DNA of 61,967 nt from CAYNYF01 sp964401385 (GTDB lineage: Bacteria > Planctomycetota > Phycisphaerae > SM23-33), in contig CAYNYF010000013.1 in the NCBI GenBank assembly GCA_964401385.1, forward strand, positions 1 through 61,967, in the 5' to 3' direction. This document shows, in pieces, positions 43,910-52,294 of the stretch; within the stretch, counting starts at the first letter, position 1; the number at the start of each line of letters is the position of its first letter. The notes beneath the pieces are model-generated. The model searched no databases. It saw only the letters and a program-made list of their open reading frames with translations, and was not told the origin of the DNA. The translations under genes and the position numbers were made by a program.

Positions 43910-44629
43910 TCAGCTTCGCTTTTCGGCCAGGAGCACGATCCGGTAACGGCACAAGCCGCGCAGCCCGGGCACGCCGCCGCCCAGCTTCTCGATCCAACGC
44001 AGCCCGGGCAGCCAGCTCGGCGAGAAGGGATACTGCTTGATCCGGAGTCCGTGCCGCTCCAGCGCCCGGATGATGGCACGGCCGCCGCGGAGGGCGATGT
44101 GCGTGGAGTCCTGCTTTAGCAGCGGGGTGTATGCCTTGAGCAGCTCGATCCAGTGGTACGGATTCGGCGTGTACACAAAAAGAGTTCCGCCGTCGCGAAG
44201 CACGCGCCGCACTTCGCGGAGCATGTCGCTGAGAATGGCGTCGGGAACGTGCTCGAGCAGGTCCGCGGCCGTGACCTTGTCAAACGTCGCGTCCTCGAAC
44301 ATGTCCAGCCTGGACGCGTCGGCGCGGAGGAAGGTCAGGTTGGTCTGGCCGGCCCATACTTGCCTTGCCTGCTCGACGGCCACCGGCGACAGGTCCACGC
44401 CCGTCACCTCCGCCCCGCGGGAGGCCATGAAGTGGGCGATCGTGCCGACGGCGCAGCCCAGGTCGAGAATCCTGTCGCCATGTTTCGGCCTGACGACCCG
44501 GTCCACCCATGCCATGCGCAATCTCGAGGAGGGGATCGGCTTGCGGTAGCCGGCGAGCATTCTCTCATAGTACGAGCGATCGTACTCCTCCAACTCGCAT
44601 TCGGGGATCGGTTTGCGCGTTGCGTGCAT
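43910..44629 (-). CDS. Class I SAM-dependent methyltransferase
   Basis: A 239-aa protein. Motif I is ILDLGCAVGTIAHFM, motif II GVDLSPVAVEQAR, and motif IV DLLEHVPDAILSDMLREV, then LRDGGTLFVYTPNPYH. This is the UbiG/SAM_11 type of layout, often found in O- or C-methylation of sugars. The C-terminus LRGLCRYRIVLLAEKR resembles methyltransferases of polysaccharide clusters. It is part of a same-strand series 49356-43910 with glycosyltransferases and a flippase. Confidence 0.88.
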   Translation of the reverse strand: MHATRKPIPECELEEYDRSYYERMLAGYRKPIPSSRLRMAWVDRVVRPKHGDRILDLGCAVGTIAHFMASRGAEVTGVDLSPVAVEQARQVWAGQTNLTFLRADASRLDMFEDATFDKVTAADLLEHVPDAILSDMLREVRRVLRDGGTLFVYTPNPYHWIELLKAYTPLLKQDSTHIALRGGRAIIRALERHGLRIKQYPFSPSWLPGLRWIEKLGGGVPGLRGLCRYRIVLLAEKRS

Positions 44630-44705
44630 ACGCCGGAATCCTCAGGACATTGGCGCTGCCTGCGCTGTGGCCGTGCGCGATGCGCAGGGACGCTGGACGA
44701 GCGGC

Positions 44706-46322
44706 CTAGCCCGCCGTCACTGGCCGGCTGGTCGGCCCGACAGTTCGGTCGCGTGATTGGGGAACCCGATATACGCGAACGTCCCCAAAGACTTTGCGCT
44801 TGGCGTGCAAGTTTTCCAGGTAGTCCACCAGTGCCAGTTGGAAAGGAAGCCGCTCGTCGCCCAGGTCGATCACCACGTAGCGCGTCTGCCAGACCCGCAG
44901 CAGCCGGGAAATCTCCTCCGGCGGCGGGGCGGTGCGAAGCAGAGTGTGGGAGGTCTTCGGGCAGGGCACGTCAACGAGGTAGCCCACGGGCTGCTCGGCA
45001 AAGAGCGTTCCTCGGATCGGCTTCTGCCCTCGCAGGAACTCCACCGCCTTCAGCGAGTCGCGCCACATCCCTTTCTGCTGGACGGACGGATAGTCCGGCC
45101 GGTGCCTGTAGTAGAGCCTGCGGCCGATCTTCGGCAGGTTAAACCCGACCATTACGACCATCAGCACCACCAGGGCGGTAATGACACCCCGAGGGCGTTT
45201 GGGGGCCAGCCGGCTCAGGATCCACCCGTAACCCTCCAGCAGGTACAGGATCAGGAGCGGCAGCAATGGCAGCAGGTACCGCGTCCGCAGCCACGTCACG
45301 GGTGACAGGCCTGCGACGTAGCAGAACACAACCAGCGGCCCAAGGCGGTCGCCCCGGCGGATGCGGACGACCATGGCCGCCAGCACGGGACCGACCAGCA
45401 GAATCATGCAAACCGGACGCGGCATCTGCTGGGCGGTGTACAGACGGCTCAACTGCCCGGAAGTCATGTAGACGTTCTTGATCGGACGGTACACCCGCTC
45501 CAGGACGGACGGACCCGTTGCGAGCCGTTCGAGATTCCTGGCGTAGGTGGAAGCCATCGGGTCATGGTAGGCGGCATGCCAGCCATAGAACACGGCCAGC
45601 GTGGCCGCCAGGCCCGCCAGCACGATGATCGCCGCCAGCAGCGCCCGCCGCCTGCCTCCCCTGCCGGCAGAGAGCACCAGCCCTGCGGCCGCACCGAACG
45701 CCAGCACGAATCCAACGAGCCGAACCCAGCAGCCGGCCACCAGCAGAAGCGAGGCCACTTCCCAGCCCCGCCGGTCCGGCCGGTCCGTCCGCAGGCCGCG
45801 ATAGTAGAGCCACAGGGCTACTACCGCCAGCAGCGTGAAGGGCACGTCGGTCAGGACTTCCCCGCTGCGGAGATGCAACTCATTGGCAAGGGCCGTTACG
45901 GCCGCAATCAGGATGGCGTAATCGCGCCCGACAACGTCGCGCAGCATCAGGTAGCTGAAGGCCACCACTGCCAGACCGCAAAGACACATGGCCACGTTGA
46001 TCGCAAGGAAGCCTTTTGCCCCGGCGAGCATGAGAGCCGACAGGAAGGCGGGATATCCGGGCGGGACGAATGCGTGCGGTTTCCCCGCCAGCGAGTAGCC
46101 CTCCCCGCGGGCGAGGTTGCGCCCCAGGTTCAGGTACAGCCCGGCGTCCTTGCCGATCCGCCAGTGGACGGTGACGGCCGCAAAATACAGCAGCAGCGTC
46201 AGCAGCACCCCCCAGACGGCCCAGCGGCGCCGCTGCACATCTGAGAAGCCCAGGGGAAGCGACAGTAGGGGAGTCGATCCACACGTTTGCCCCGAGCCGG
46301 TCGCTTCCATGCGGTCTTCCAT
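44706..46322 (-). CDS. GT-C family membrane glycosyltransferase
   Basis: A 538-aa protein with about 11 hydrophobic helices. After helix 1 comes the loop IGKDAGLYLNLGRNLARGEGY with the acidic residue expected of GT-C enzymes, and PPGYPAFLSALML. RSGEVLTDVPFTLLAV follows. The soluble C-terminal part (about 420-538) is unassigned. Two starts are possible, ATG 46322 and ATG 46310; the second has GGAAG at good spacing. It should use a polyprenyl-phosphate sugar, as for the paralogues at 27216 and 40596. Confidence 0.82.
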   Translation of the reverse strand: MEDRMEATGSGQTCGSTPLLSLPLGFSDVQRRRWAVWGVLLTLLLYFAAVTVHWRIGKDAGLYLNLGRNLARGEGYSLAGKPHAFVPPGYPAFLSALMLAGAKGFLAINVAMCLCGLAVVAFSYLMLRDVVGRDYAILIAAVTALANELHLRSGEVLTDVPFTLLAVVALWLYYRGLRTDRPDRRGWEVASLLLVAGCWVRLVGFVLAFGAAAGLVLSAGRGGRRRALLAAIIVLAGLAATLAVFYGWHAAYHDPMASTYARNLERLATGPSVLERVYRPIKNVYMTSGQLSRLYTAQQMPRPVCMILLVGPVLAAMVVRIRRGDRLGPLVVFCYVAGLSPVTWLRTRYLLPLLPLLILYLLEGYGWILSRLAPKRPRGVITALVVLMVVMVGFNLPKIGRRLYYRHRPDYPSVQQKGMWRDSLKAVEFLRGQKPIRGTLFAEQPVGYLVDVPCPKTSHTLLRTAPPPEEISRLLRVWQTRYVVIDLGDERLPFQLALVDYLENLHAKRKVFGDVRVYRVPQSRDRTVGPTSRPVTAG

Positions 46323-46381
46323 GGCGAGGGGGATTGTATTGGCGGCGGCCGAGGGGGTCAACCTCAAACGGCCCGCCGCTG

Positions 46382-47095
46382 TCATGGCCGGCGGAATACC
46401 AGGACGTTGTTGTCGCGGAAGGGGATCGGCCCGGTAACGACCCAGTCGGGGAAATGCCGCGCGATCTCCTCGGCCGACCAGCAGCGGACGTAGAAGAGCG
46501 TCCGCTTGCTGCGGTCGTGGACCCCGGAGATTACGAACACGCCGCCGGGGGCCAGCGACTGGCGAACGTTGGCCATCGCCGCCTCCAGATGAGTCTCCTC
46601 CACAATGTGCTCGACCACGTCCATCATGACCACCAGATCGAACTTCCCCTCCGGCGTTTCGGCGGTGATGTCCTTCTTGGCGAAGCGAAATCCCGGGACT
46701 TGCCCGCGGAGCTTGTCGAACAGGAGGTCGGTGATGTCCAGGCCGAGGTATTGCTTGACGCCCGCTTGCCGCAGCAGCCCCGTGTAGAAGCCCGTGCCCA
46801 CGCCGATCTCCAGCACGCTCGCCTTGGCCAGCTCGACGCCTTCGGCCCGGCACAGGTCGGTGAACGTCCGTCCCGCTTCCTCGTAGAGCTGCCGGTTCTG
46901 GTTTTCGCTGAGTCCCTCGTTTCCGGCGCCCCTCAGCGACAAGCCGTGCTTGCTGAAGCGGTCGCGCCAGTAGCGCTCGACGTCATAGCCGGCGCCCTTG
47001 CCGTACTTCAGCGGGCCGATGATCTTCTTACGGACGGCCCGCAGCATGAGGCCGAACGGATTTCTCAGCAGTCTGGTCAACTTGCTTCCGGCCAT
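46382..47095 (-). CDS. Class I SAM-dependent methyltransferase
   Basis: A 237-aa protein. VLEIGVGTGFYTGLLRQAGV is motif I, YLGLDITDLLFDKL motif II, and FDLVVMMDVVEHIVEE motif IV, followed by LAPGGVFVISGVHD. An N-terminal extension of about 90 residues (DVERYWRDRFSKHG, GLSENQNRQLYEEAGRTF) is typical of methyltransferases in polysaccharide loci. It is not closely similar to the methyltransferase at 43910. It lies between the flippase-like gene and a GT-C gene. Confidence 0.87.
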   Translation of the reverse strand: MAGSKLTRLLRNPFGLMLRAVRKKIIGPLKYGKGAGYDVERYWRDRFSKHGLSLRGAGNEGLSENQNRQLYEEAGRTFTDLCRAEGVELAKASVLEIGVGTGFYTGLLRQAGVKQYLGLDITDLLFDKLRGQVPGFRFAKKDITAETPEGKFDLVVMMDVVEHIVEETHLEAAMANVRQSLAPGGVFVISGVHDRSKRTLFYVRCWSAEEIARHFPDWVVTGPIPFRDNNVLVFRRP

Positions 47096-47138
47096 GTGGT
47101 ATTTTCCCGTCCCACAGAGGCGGAACTTCCTACGAAGG

Positions 47139-48173
47139 TCACCGACGTCCCTCGGCGGCGACTCCGGTTGCGGTTCCGGCCATGTTCGGCTCGCGGCGCA
47201 GTATCAGCAACGCGCACGCCGCCATGATCAGCTCGATTAGGATCTGAAACAGCCGCAGCGTCACGGCGATGAGCGCGGCCATTTCGGCGCCGACGCTGGG
47301 CGTGAGGATCAGCAGGAGGATTCCCTCCCGTACCCCGAGTCCGCCGGGGGCGAACAGGGCCAGGAACCCCATCGTGGCCGCCAGGGCCGTGCCGGAGATG
47401 TAGATGCCCAGCCAGGCCGCCGGCACGTCCGTCAGGCTGCGAGCCAGCAGCCAGGTGGCCAGTCCCGCCAGCGGGAAATGGCACAGCACGCACACGACGG
47501 GCTTGAAGTAATCCCGCATCCGGGGCATCCGCTGCAGCGGCGGCCGATTGAGCTTGCGCAGGACGGCGTTGACCGTCGCCAGCAGGATGCGCGGGTGGAG
47601 CAGCAGAATGCCAATTCCGATCAGTGCCAGGCCCGGCACCCAACCGACGGAGGTGGCCTTTCGCACCGGCTCCCACAGCACCAGCGGCGCGGCCATCATG
47701 ATGCCGACGATCACCAGCAGCAGGCTGTTGAGAAAGATGATGCTTGTGGCCAGCGCGCCCGGCACGCCCCGCCGCCGCAGCAGGTACACCGCGCCGGCGA
47801 CGCTGAGGACCTTGCCCGGCACGTACTTGCCCATACGCGAGAGCCAACTGATCGCCAGCATCTCGCGCCATCGCGGCGGCCGGCAGACCGACGCCAGCAG
47901 CAGCCGGCTGGTCACGGCAGCGGGCAGTGTCATCGCGAACATGCACAGGATGAAAAGGCCCAGGAAGTACGGCTGGACATGGATCTCCTCCCACCGGACC
48001 CCCGCCAGCCGGTGGACCAGCGCGCGGGCGACGAAGATGACCACGACGCCGAACAACGCCCATTTGGCCGGCGTTTTCAGCAGCGAAATCTTTTTCCCGC
48101 GAGGTTCGATGGCAACTGTCCTTCTATGTCGGCCGGCCGGCGCGGCCCGATAGTCGTGCTCGAGCGTTTGCAA
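47139..48173 (-). CDS. Flippase-like / LPG-synthase transmembrane-domain protein
   Basis: A 344-aa membrane protein of the UPF0104 (AglD/MprF-TM) type, with about eight helices. Landmarks are ISWLSRMGKYVPGKVLSV in the first half and the signature FAPGGLGVREGILLL in the second. Such proteins are proposed to move lipid-linked sugars or phospholipids across the membrane. The start is TTG 48173, within the 3' end of the GT4 gene (50-base overlap in another frame); no better start lies closer to helix 1. Residues 26-104 are duplicated in the chimeric remnant at 6893. Confidence 0.85.
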   Translation of the reverse strand: MQTLEHDYRAAPAGRHRRTVAIEPRGKKISLLKTPAKWALFGVVVIFVARALVHRLAGVRWEEIHVQPYFLGLFILCMFAMTLPAAVTSRLLLASVCRPPRWREMLAISWLSRMGKYVPGKVLSVAGAVYLLRRRGVPGALATSIIFLNSLLLVIVGIMMAAPLVLWEPVRKATSVGWVPGLALIGIGILLLHPRILLATVNAVLRKLNRPPLQRMPRMRDYFKPVVCVLCHFPLAGLATWLLARSLTDVPAAWLGIYISGTALAATMGFLALFAPGGLGVREGILLLILTPSVGAEMAALIAVTLRLFQILIELIMAACALLILRREPNMAGTATGVAAEGRR

Positions 48174-49356
48174 TGCAGACGCGGTACGCCTCGGCGGTGC
48201 GCTGGGCGCATTTCCGCCAGGTCAGCCCCAGTGCCTCGGCGCGCCGGCTCATTGCCCGGCCCATCCGCCGTCGGACGGCCGGATCCTTGCAGAGCTTGAT
48301 CAGCGCCTCGAATATTGCTCCCTCGTCGCCGGGCGCGACGACGTAGCCGGTCAGGCCATCCACCACCAGCTCCGCCGGAAACCCCACGCGCGTCGTGATG
48401 ACGGGCAGACCGTGCAGGGCGGCCTCGGCCGTGGCGAATCCGAAGGTCTCCACCGTCGTCGGCGAGACGTACACGTCGGCCTCGCCCAGCCACCGCGGGA
48501 CCTCCCTTCTGACCACGCGCCCGGGCAGCCTCGTCGCCTCGCCCACGCCGAGCTGGCCGGCCAGCCTGGCCAGCGGCTCGCGCTGGGGTCCGTCGCCGAC
48601 GATAGTCAAAGTCACTCCCGCAAGCCGTTGCCTGACCCGGGCAAACGCCCGCAGCAGCAGGTCGTGCCTCCTGGAGGGAATCAACCGCCCCACGCTGATC
48701 ACTCGCACCGACCGGTCCGTCCCGGCGCCGGGCTCGTGCCGCTGGAGGTGATTGGCGGCCACGTCGTCCACTCCGTGGGGGATCCAGAAGCAAGCGGCCG
48801 ACTCGCCGCGAAGCTCCCGGCAGAACTGCTGGAACTCGCGGGAGACGGCAATGGTGGCGTCGGCCTGCCGGATGGCGAACCTGGTCAGCCGTCGCACCGG
48901 CGCCAGCGGCGTGGTCAGGTCGCTTCCGTGAATGGTGACCGCGACGGGGCGGCCGATCGTGGGCCGCAGCGCCAACGCCAGGGCGCCGATCGGGCCCCAA
49001 TGGGCGTGAATGACGTCCGCTTTCCGAGCGTGCCGGGTCAGCCCGGCCGCGAGAGCGAAGGCAAAGCCCGGCATGTTCAGCCACGCCAGCGGGCTTCTCC
49101 GCAGGTTCCACAGCACGCCGTGCCCGTAGGCCAGGCGCTGCCATCGCCGCGGCCGGAAGTATTGCAGGCGGATCACCTTCACCGGACCCATCCGCTCCCG
49201 CGGCGGCGCTTCCGGATCGCCCGGCGCCAGCACGGTCACCTCCGCGTCCTGCTCGTCGGCCAGGTGCTCGGCCAAGTGCAGGACGTGGCTTCCGGGGTAG
49301 TCGCCCGGCCAGCGGGGGAAACTGCTGGTCAGCATGCAGACGCGGAGGTGTTTCAA
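48124..49356 (-). CDS. GT4-family glycosyltransferase
   Basis: About 410 aa, GT-B fold. The N-terminal domain begins LRVCMLTSSFPRWPGDYPGSHV and holds DVIHAHWGPIG and VTIHGSDLT. The C-terminal nucleotide-sugar domain has RVISVGRLIPSRRHDLLLRAFARV, TIVGDGPQREPL and the acceptor-side VSPTTVETFGFATAEAALHGLPVI with the E-x7-E pattern. I chose TTG 49356 with GGAGAG upstream; ATG 49455 would add 33 unconserved residues. It is the first gene of the minus-strand glycan series. Confidence 0.88.
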   Translation of the reverse strand: MKHLRVCMLTSSFPRWPGDYPGSHVLHLAEHLADEQDAEVTVLAPGDPEAPPRERMGPVKVIRLQYFRPRRWQRLAYGHGVLWNLRRSPLAWLNMPGFAFALAAGLTRHARKADVIHAHWGPIGALALALRPTIGRPVAVTIHGSDLTTPLAPVRRLTRFAIRQADATIAVSREFQQFCRELRGESAACFWIPHGVDDVAANHLQRHEPGAGTDRSVRVISVGRLIPSRRHDLLLRAFARVRQRLAGVTLTIVGDGPQREPLARLAGQLGVGEATRLPGRVVRREVPRWLGEADVYVSPTTVETFGFATAEAALHGLPVITTRVGFPAELVVDGLTGYVVAPGDEGAIFEALIKLCKDPAVRRRMGRAMSRRAEALGLTWRKCAQRTAEAYRVCIANARARLSGRAGRPT

Positions 49357-49562
49357 GTTTGCCGGCTCTCCATGGGCCTCGACGGGGCTGGGCAAGACTT
49401 CTGAAGGCGCGTTCGGCCGGAGCCCGCCGCAGGGGCGGAGGCTCTCGCCGGACAATCAGGGGGTATTCTATCGACCGTAGTGTGGTTTGCAACGTCCGCA
49501 CCGGCAGGTCGCCGCCGGATGCGGTGCCGGCGGACTTCCGCCCGCGGGGTCGAGGCCGGGGA

Positions 49563-51917
49563 CTATTCTTTCGGCCCATACCTGGACTTGGGGAAGGGCA
49601 CGCGGATCGGCCAGCCGGGGAATTGCTCCCCGCCGCCGACCGGATCGACCGCGCCCGGCCAGCACTCCAGGATGAACTGCCGGTCCTTCTTGTCGACGCG
49701 AATCAGCCCGTAGCCGGTCTTGGTCAGGCCCGGGTCGCGGATGATCGGGCCGCGGGCCCGCCTGCGGGGGATGCTCGGGCTCGCCGCCGCCAGCATGCGG
49801 AAGCGGTTGCCGAAGGGGTCGATGAAGTTCCCCGTGTAGGGCGGGGCGCCGGGCTCGCGGTCGGCGCCGGGCTCGGCCGGGTCCCACCAGCGCTGGAACG
49901 TGTTGCCAACGGCCGGCACCATGAACTGCACGAAGCCGTCGTCGTGCTTGTCCAGCCCCTGAACGACCGTGCTGGCGAGGTGCTGATCGCCGGCGATGCA
50001 GATGGCGCCGGCGTCTCGAATCAGCCCGACGGCGCGGTCCCGGGCGGGCTTGGGAAAGCCGTTGGTGTCCACGTTTCGGGAGATCCGCCCGGCGTCGTCG
50101 GTGTTCATCGAGGCGAAGGTCGTCTGGGTCACGACCACCTTTGCGACCACGCCGTCCCAGTCGCGGGCCCACTCGGCCAGGAATTTCTCCTGCCGCGAGC
50201 CCAGCACCTCGCCGGTTTCGGGCGGAACGGAGCGCGGCGTCTTGAACTTCCGGTCCTCCAGCACGGCGAAACTCACTCCGCCGTACTTGAAGGCCGTGTA
50301 GTAGACGGAAATGCCCTGCAAGACCGGCGTCGGATCGTACGGGTCGGCGTTGTGCGCGCACATGCATCGCTGGACCATGTTCACGAATTCGGCGCTGTAG
50401 ATGTAGCCGCCGTCGGCGTTATTGCCGGTGGTGTTCTTCCGGCCGGACCAGCCCCAGATGTTGCCCTGATACACGTCGTGATCGTCGGTCTGGACGATGG
50501 TGGGGATGTCCCCGGTCAGCTCGCGGAAGCTCGCGATCCAGTGCAGCCACTTGTACAGGAAATCGTCGGCCGGAAACGGCGGGCCCTCGGCCCCGGTGGG
50601 AACGCCCTGATAGATCTGATCGCCGGTGAAGAACATCAGGTCCGGCTTCTGGCGCCACAGCGCCTTGAGCATCGGCACGTGCGGGATCCAGATCATCTCG
50701 GGGCTGTATCGGCCGTAGAACGTCTCGGCCGGGCCGGGGCGGGCCGACCGGTCGGGGCACCTGCCCATGAAATAGCAGCCGGTGAAGGCGGCGATCACCA
50801 GCGGGTCCTTCCTCACCGGGTCTTCCGGGATCTGCCCGTGGTACCAGAGTTTTTTCGGCGCGTCCGAGCCGTTCGGGCGCAGCGGGACCACCCGGTATTC
50901 ATGGGGTCGGTGGCTGCTCCAATCGGCAATTCGAAACAGCGCCGTCTGGGACGGCGCTTCGATCTTGCTGACCGGCCCGCGGATCCATTCTCTCTGCTCG
51001 CCGCGGCCGGGGAGGTAGTCCAGCCGCGCCGCCGTGTATTCCACGGGCGCGTCGCGAGCGGACGGCCCCAGCGGTATGAACTGGGCGTTGAGGCGCAGCA
51101 CCGACCCGTTGAGCGAGAACAGCGTCCCGGCCACCGGGCCCCAGGCGCGCTGAGGGTAGCTGCCCACCTTCATGCCGGTGACCTCCAAATCGGCGAACCA
51201 GAAGCGCCCGCCGCCCTGGGGCGGGGCGGGGCGGCCTGGATGCGAGATCAGCGCGATCCCGCCGAGGATTTGCTTCTCGCCGACACGGGTCAGGACGGCC
51301 TTGGAGATTTTCTCGCCCGATTCGGCCTGGCGGGCCGTCAACGTCAGGTCAAAGCCCCCGGCCAGGCGCGGGCTGCGAGCGATCGCGAGCGTCAGCTCGA
51401 CGTCCTCCTTCGGCGTCCGCGGCCGGGGGACGTACTCGGCGCTTTGCTGGCCGGGAATCAGGTCGAACGCTCTCGGCTGGGTCTCGCTGGTGTGCTCGCG
51501 GAACGCGCAGCGCCCGTCCGCCTGGAAGACGGCCATGATGCCGCCGCCCTGTCCGGAGAGATGGTGCACCAGTGCGGCCGCCCGGTAGTCCAGCCGGCCG
51601 TTGCCGATGCCGATCAGGAAGCCCGACCAGCCGACGGCCGAGGCCGGCGCGAGCATCCCCGTGCGGACGCGCAGGCTCGCCCCGCCGGGATACTTGTCGA
51701 TCTGCCGGGTCAGAAGGAAGGCGGTCCGCGCCGGGAGTCCGGGCCTGTCGGCGAGGCATTCGATGCGCCCGTTCGCCCATTGCCAGTCCTGAAGGCGGTT
51801 GGCCCAGTATTCCCGGCCCAGCCATCGCCGGGCAGGCGTTCTGGGGCCGCAGCCCGCGGCCAGCAGCATCATCGCCACAGGGGCGACGACGGCGACTGCA
51901 AAACCTCTCGATCTCAT
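49563..51917 (-). CDS. PhoD-like metallophosphatase lipoprotein
   Basis: A 784-aa protein with a lipobox signal (LLAAGC). The N-terminal 300 residues are beta-rich with no family I recognise (FWFADLEVTGMKVG, YLPGRGEQREWIRG). The metallophosphatase part (about 370-740) carries AAFTGCYFMGRC, LMFFTGDQIYQG, VQTDDHDVYQGNIWGW, GSRQEKFLAEW, VTQTTFA and ICIAGDQHLAS, in the order of PhoD/alkaline phosphatase D proteins; the metal-binding Asp and His residues are in place. It probably hydrolyses phosphate esters at the outer surface. Confidence 0.88.
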   Translation of the reverse strand: MRSRGFAVAVVAPVAMMLLAAGCGPRTPARRWLGREYWANRLQDWQWANGRIECLADRPGLPARTAFLLTRQIDKYPGGASLRVRTGMLAPASAVGWSGFLIGIGNGRLDYRAAALVHHLSGQGGGIMAVFQADGRCAFREHTSETQPRAFDLIPGQQSAEYVPRPRTPKEDVELTLAIARSPRLAGGFDLTLTARQAESGEKISKAVLTRVGEKQILGGIALISHPGRPAPPQGGGRFWFADLEVTGMKVGSYPQRAWGPVAGTLFSLNGSVLRLNAQFIPLGPSARDAPVEYTAARLDYLPGRGEQREWIRGPVSKIEAPSQTALFRIADWSSHRPHEYRVVPLRPNGSDAPKKLWYHGQIPEDPVRKDPLVIAAFTGCYFMGRCPDRSARPGPAETFYGRYSPEMIWIPHVPMLKALWRQKPDLMFFTGDQIYQGVPTGAEGPPFPADDFLYKWLHWIASFRELTGDIPTIVQTDDHDVYQGNIWGWSGRKNTTGNNADGGYIYSAEFVNMVQRCMCAHNADPYDPTPVLQGISVYYTAFKYGGVSFAVLEDRKFKTPRSVPPETGEVLGSRQEKFLAEWARDWDGVVAKVVVTQTTFASMNTDDAGRISRNVDTNGFPKPARDRAVGLIRDAGAICIAGDQHLASTVVQGLDKHDDGFVQFMVPAVGNTFQRWWDPAEPGADREPGAPPYTGNFIDPFGNRFRMLAAASPSIPRRRARGPIIRDPGLTKTGYGLIRVDKKDRQFILECWPGAVDPVGGGEQFPGWPIRVPFPKSRYGPKE

Positions 51918-52061
51918 GATAGCACTCCCCTGTTGTCAATGACCTGATATCATCGCCTCGGGCGGCGCCGGCGTCAAATTCCAAGTCTACCCTTTACGCC
52001 GCTTCGTTTTCGCCGAGGCGGTCACCGCCGGGCTGTGCCCCGGGTGGTCGGATTTGCCAGG

Positions 52062-52214
52062 ATGGCTCCCGTGCGATTCACGCAACAGGAGAGATTGCGG
52101 GCGATCCACGCCGCGCTGCCGCGGTGGTACCGGCGGCATCGGCGCGAACTGCCGTGGCGACCAGGTTCCGGGCGACGTGCCCGGGAAAAGGACATAAAAG
52201 GGACGGCGCGGTAA
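52062..52214 (+). pseudogene. N-terminal fragment of an adenine glycosylase MutY
   Basis: A 50-codon open frame. Residues 11-33 match the start of MutY/A-G-specific adenine glycosylases: the pattern LRAIHAALPRWYRRHRRELPW corresponds to the family's LLxWyxxxxRxLPWR. Immediately after PWR the similarity ends and the frame closes within 17 codons in unrelated sequence; the helix-hairpin-helix and iron-sulfur parts are missing. The fragment ends just before the promoter region of the TPR gene, so the deletion removed nearly all of mutY. No other mutY was seen. Confidence 0.6.
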
Positions 52215-52294
52215 CACAGCGGTAACATCGGCCCGCTATAATCCGCCGCATCGAAAAGGGGCACAGTCGCCCTCAGACAGGAAAGGATCTGACG

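Noticed and set aside
45527..45538. GTTCGAGATTCC resembling a tRNA T-arm
   Set aside because: It lies within the GT-C coding sequence, the loop has the wrong length, and no acceptor or anticodon stems fit.
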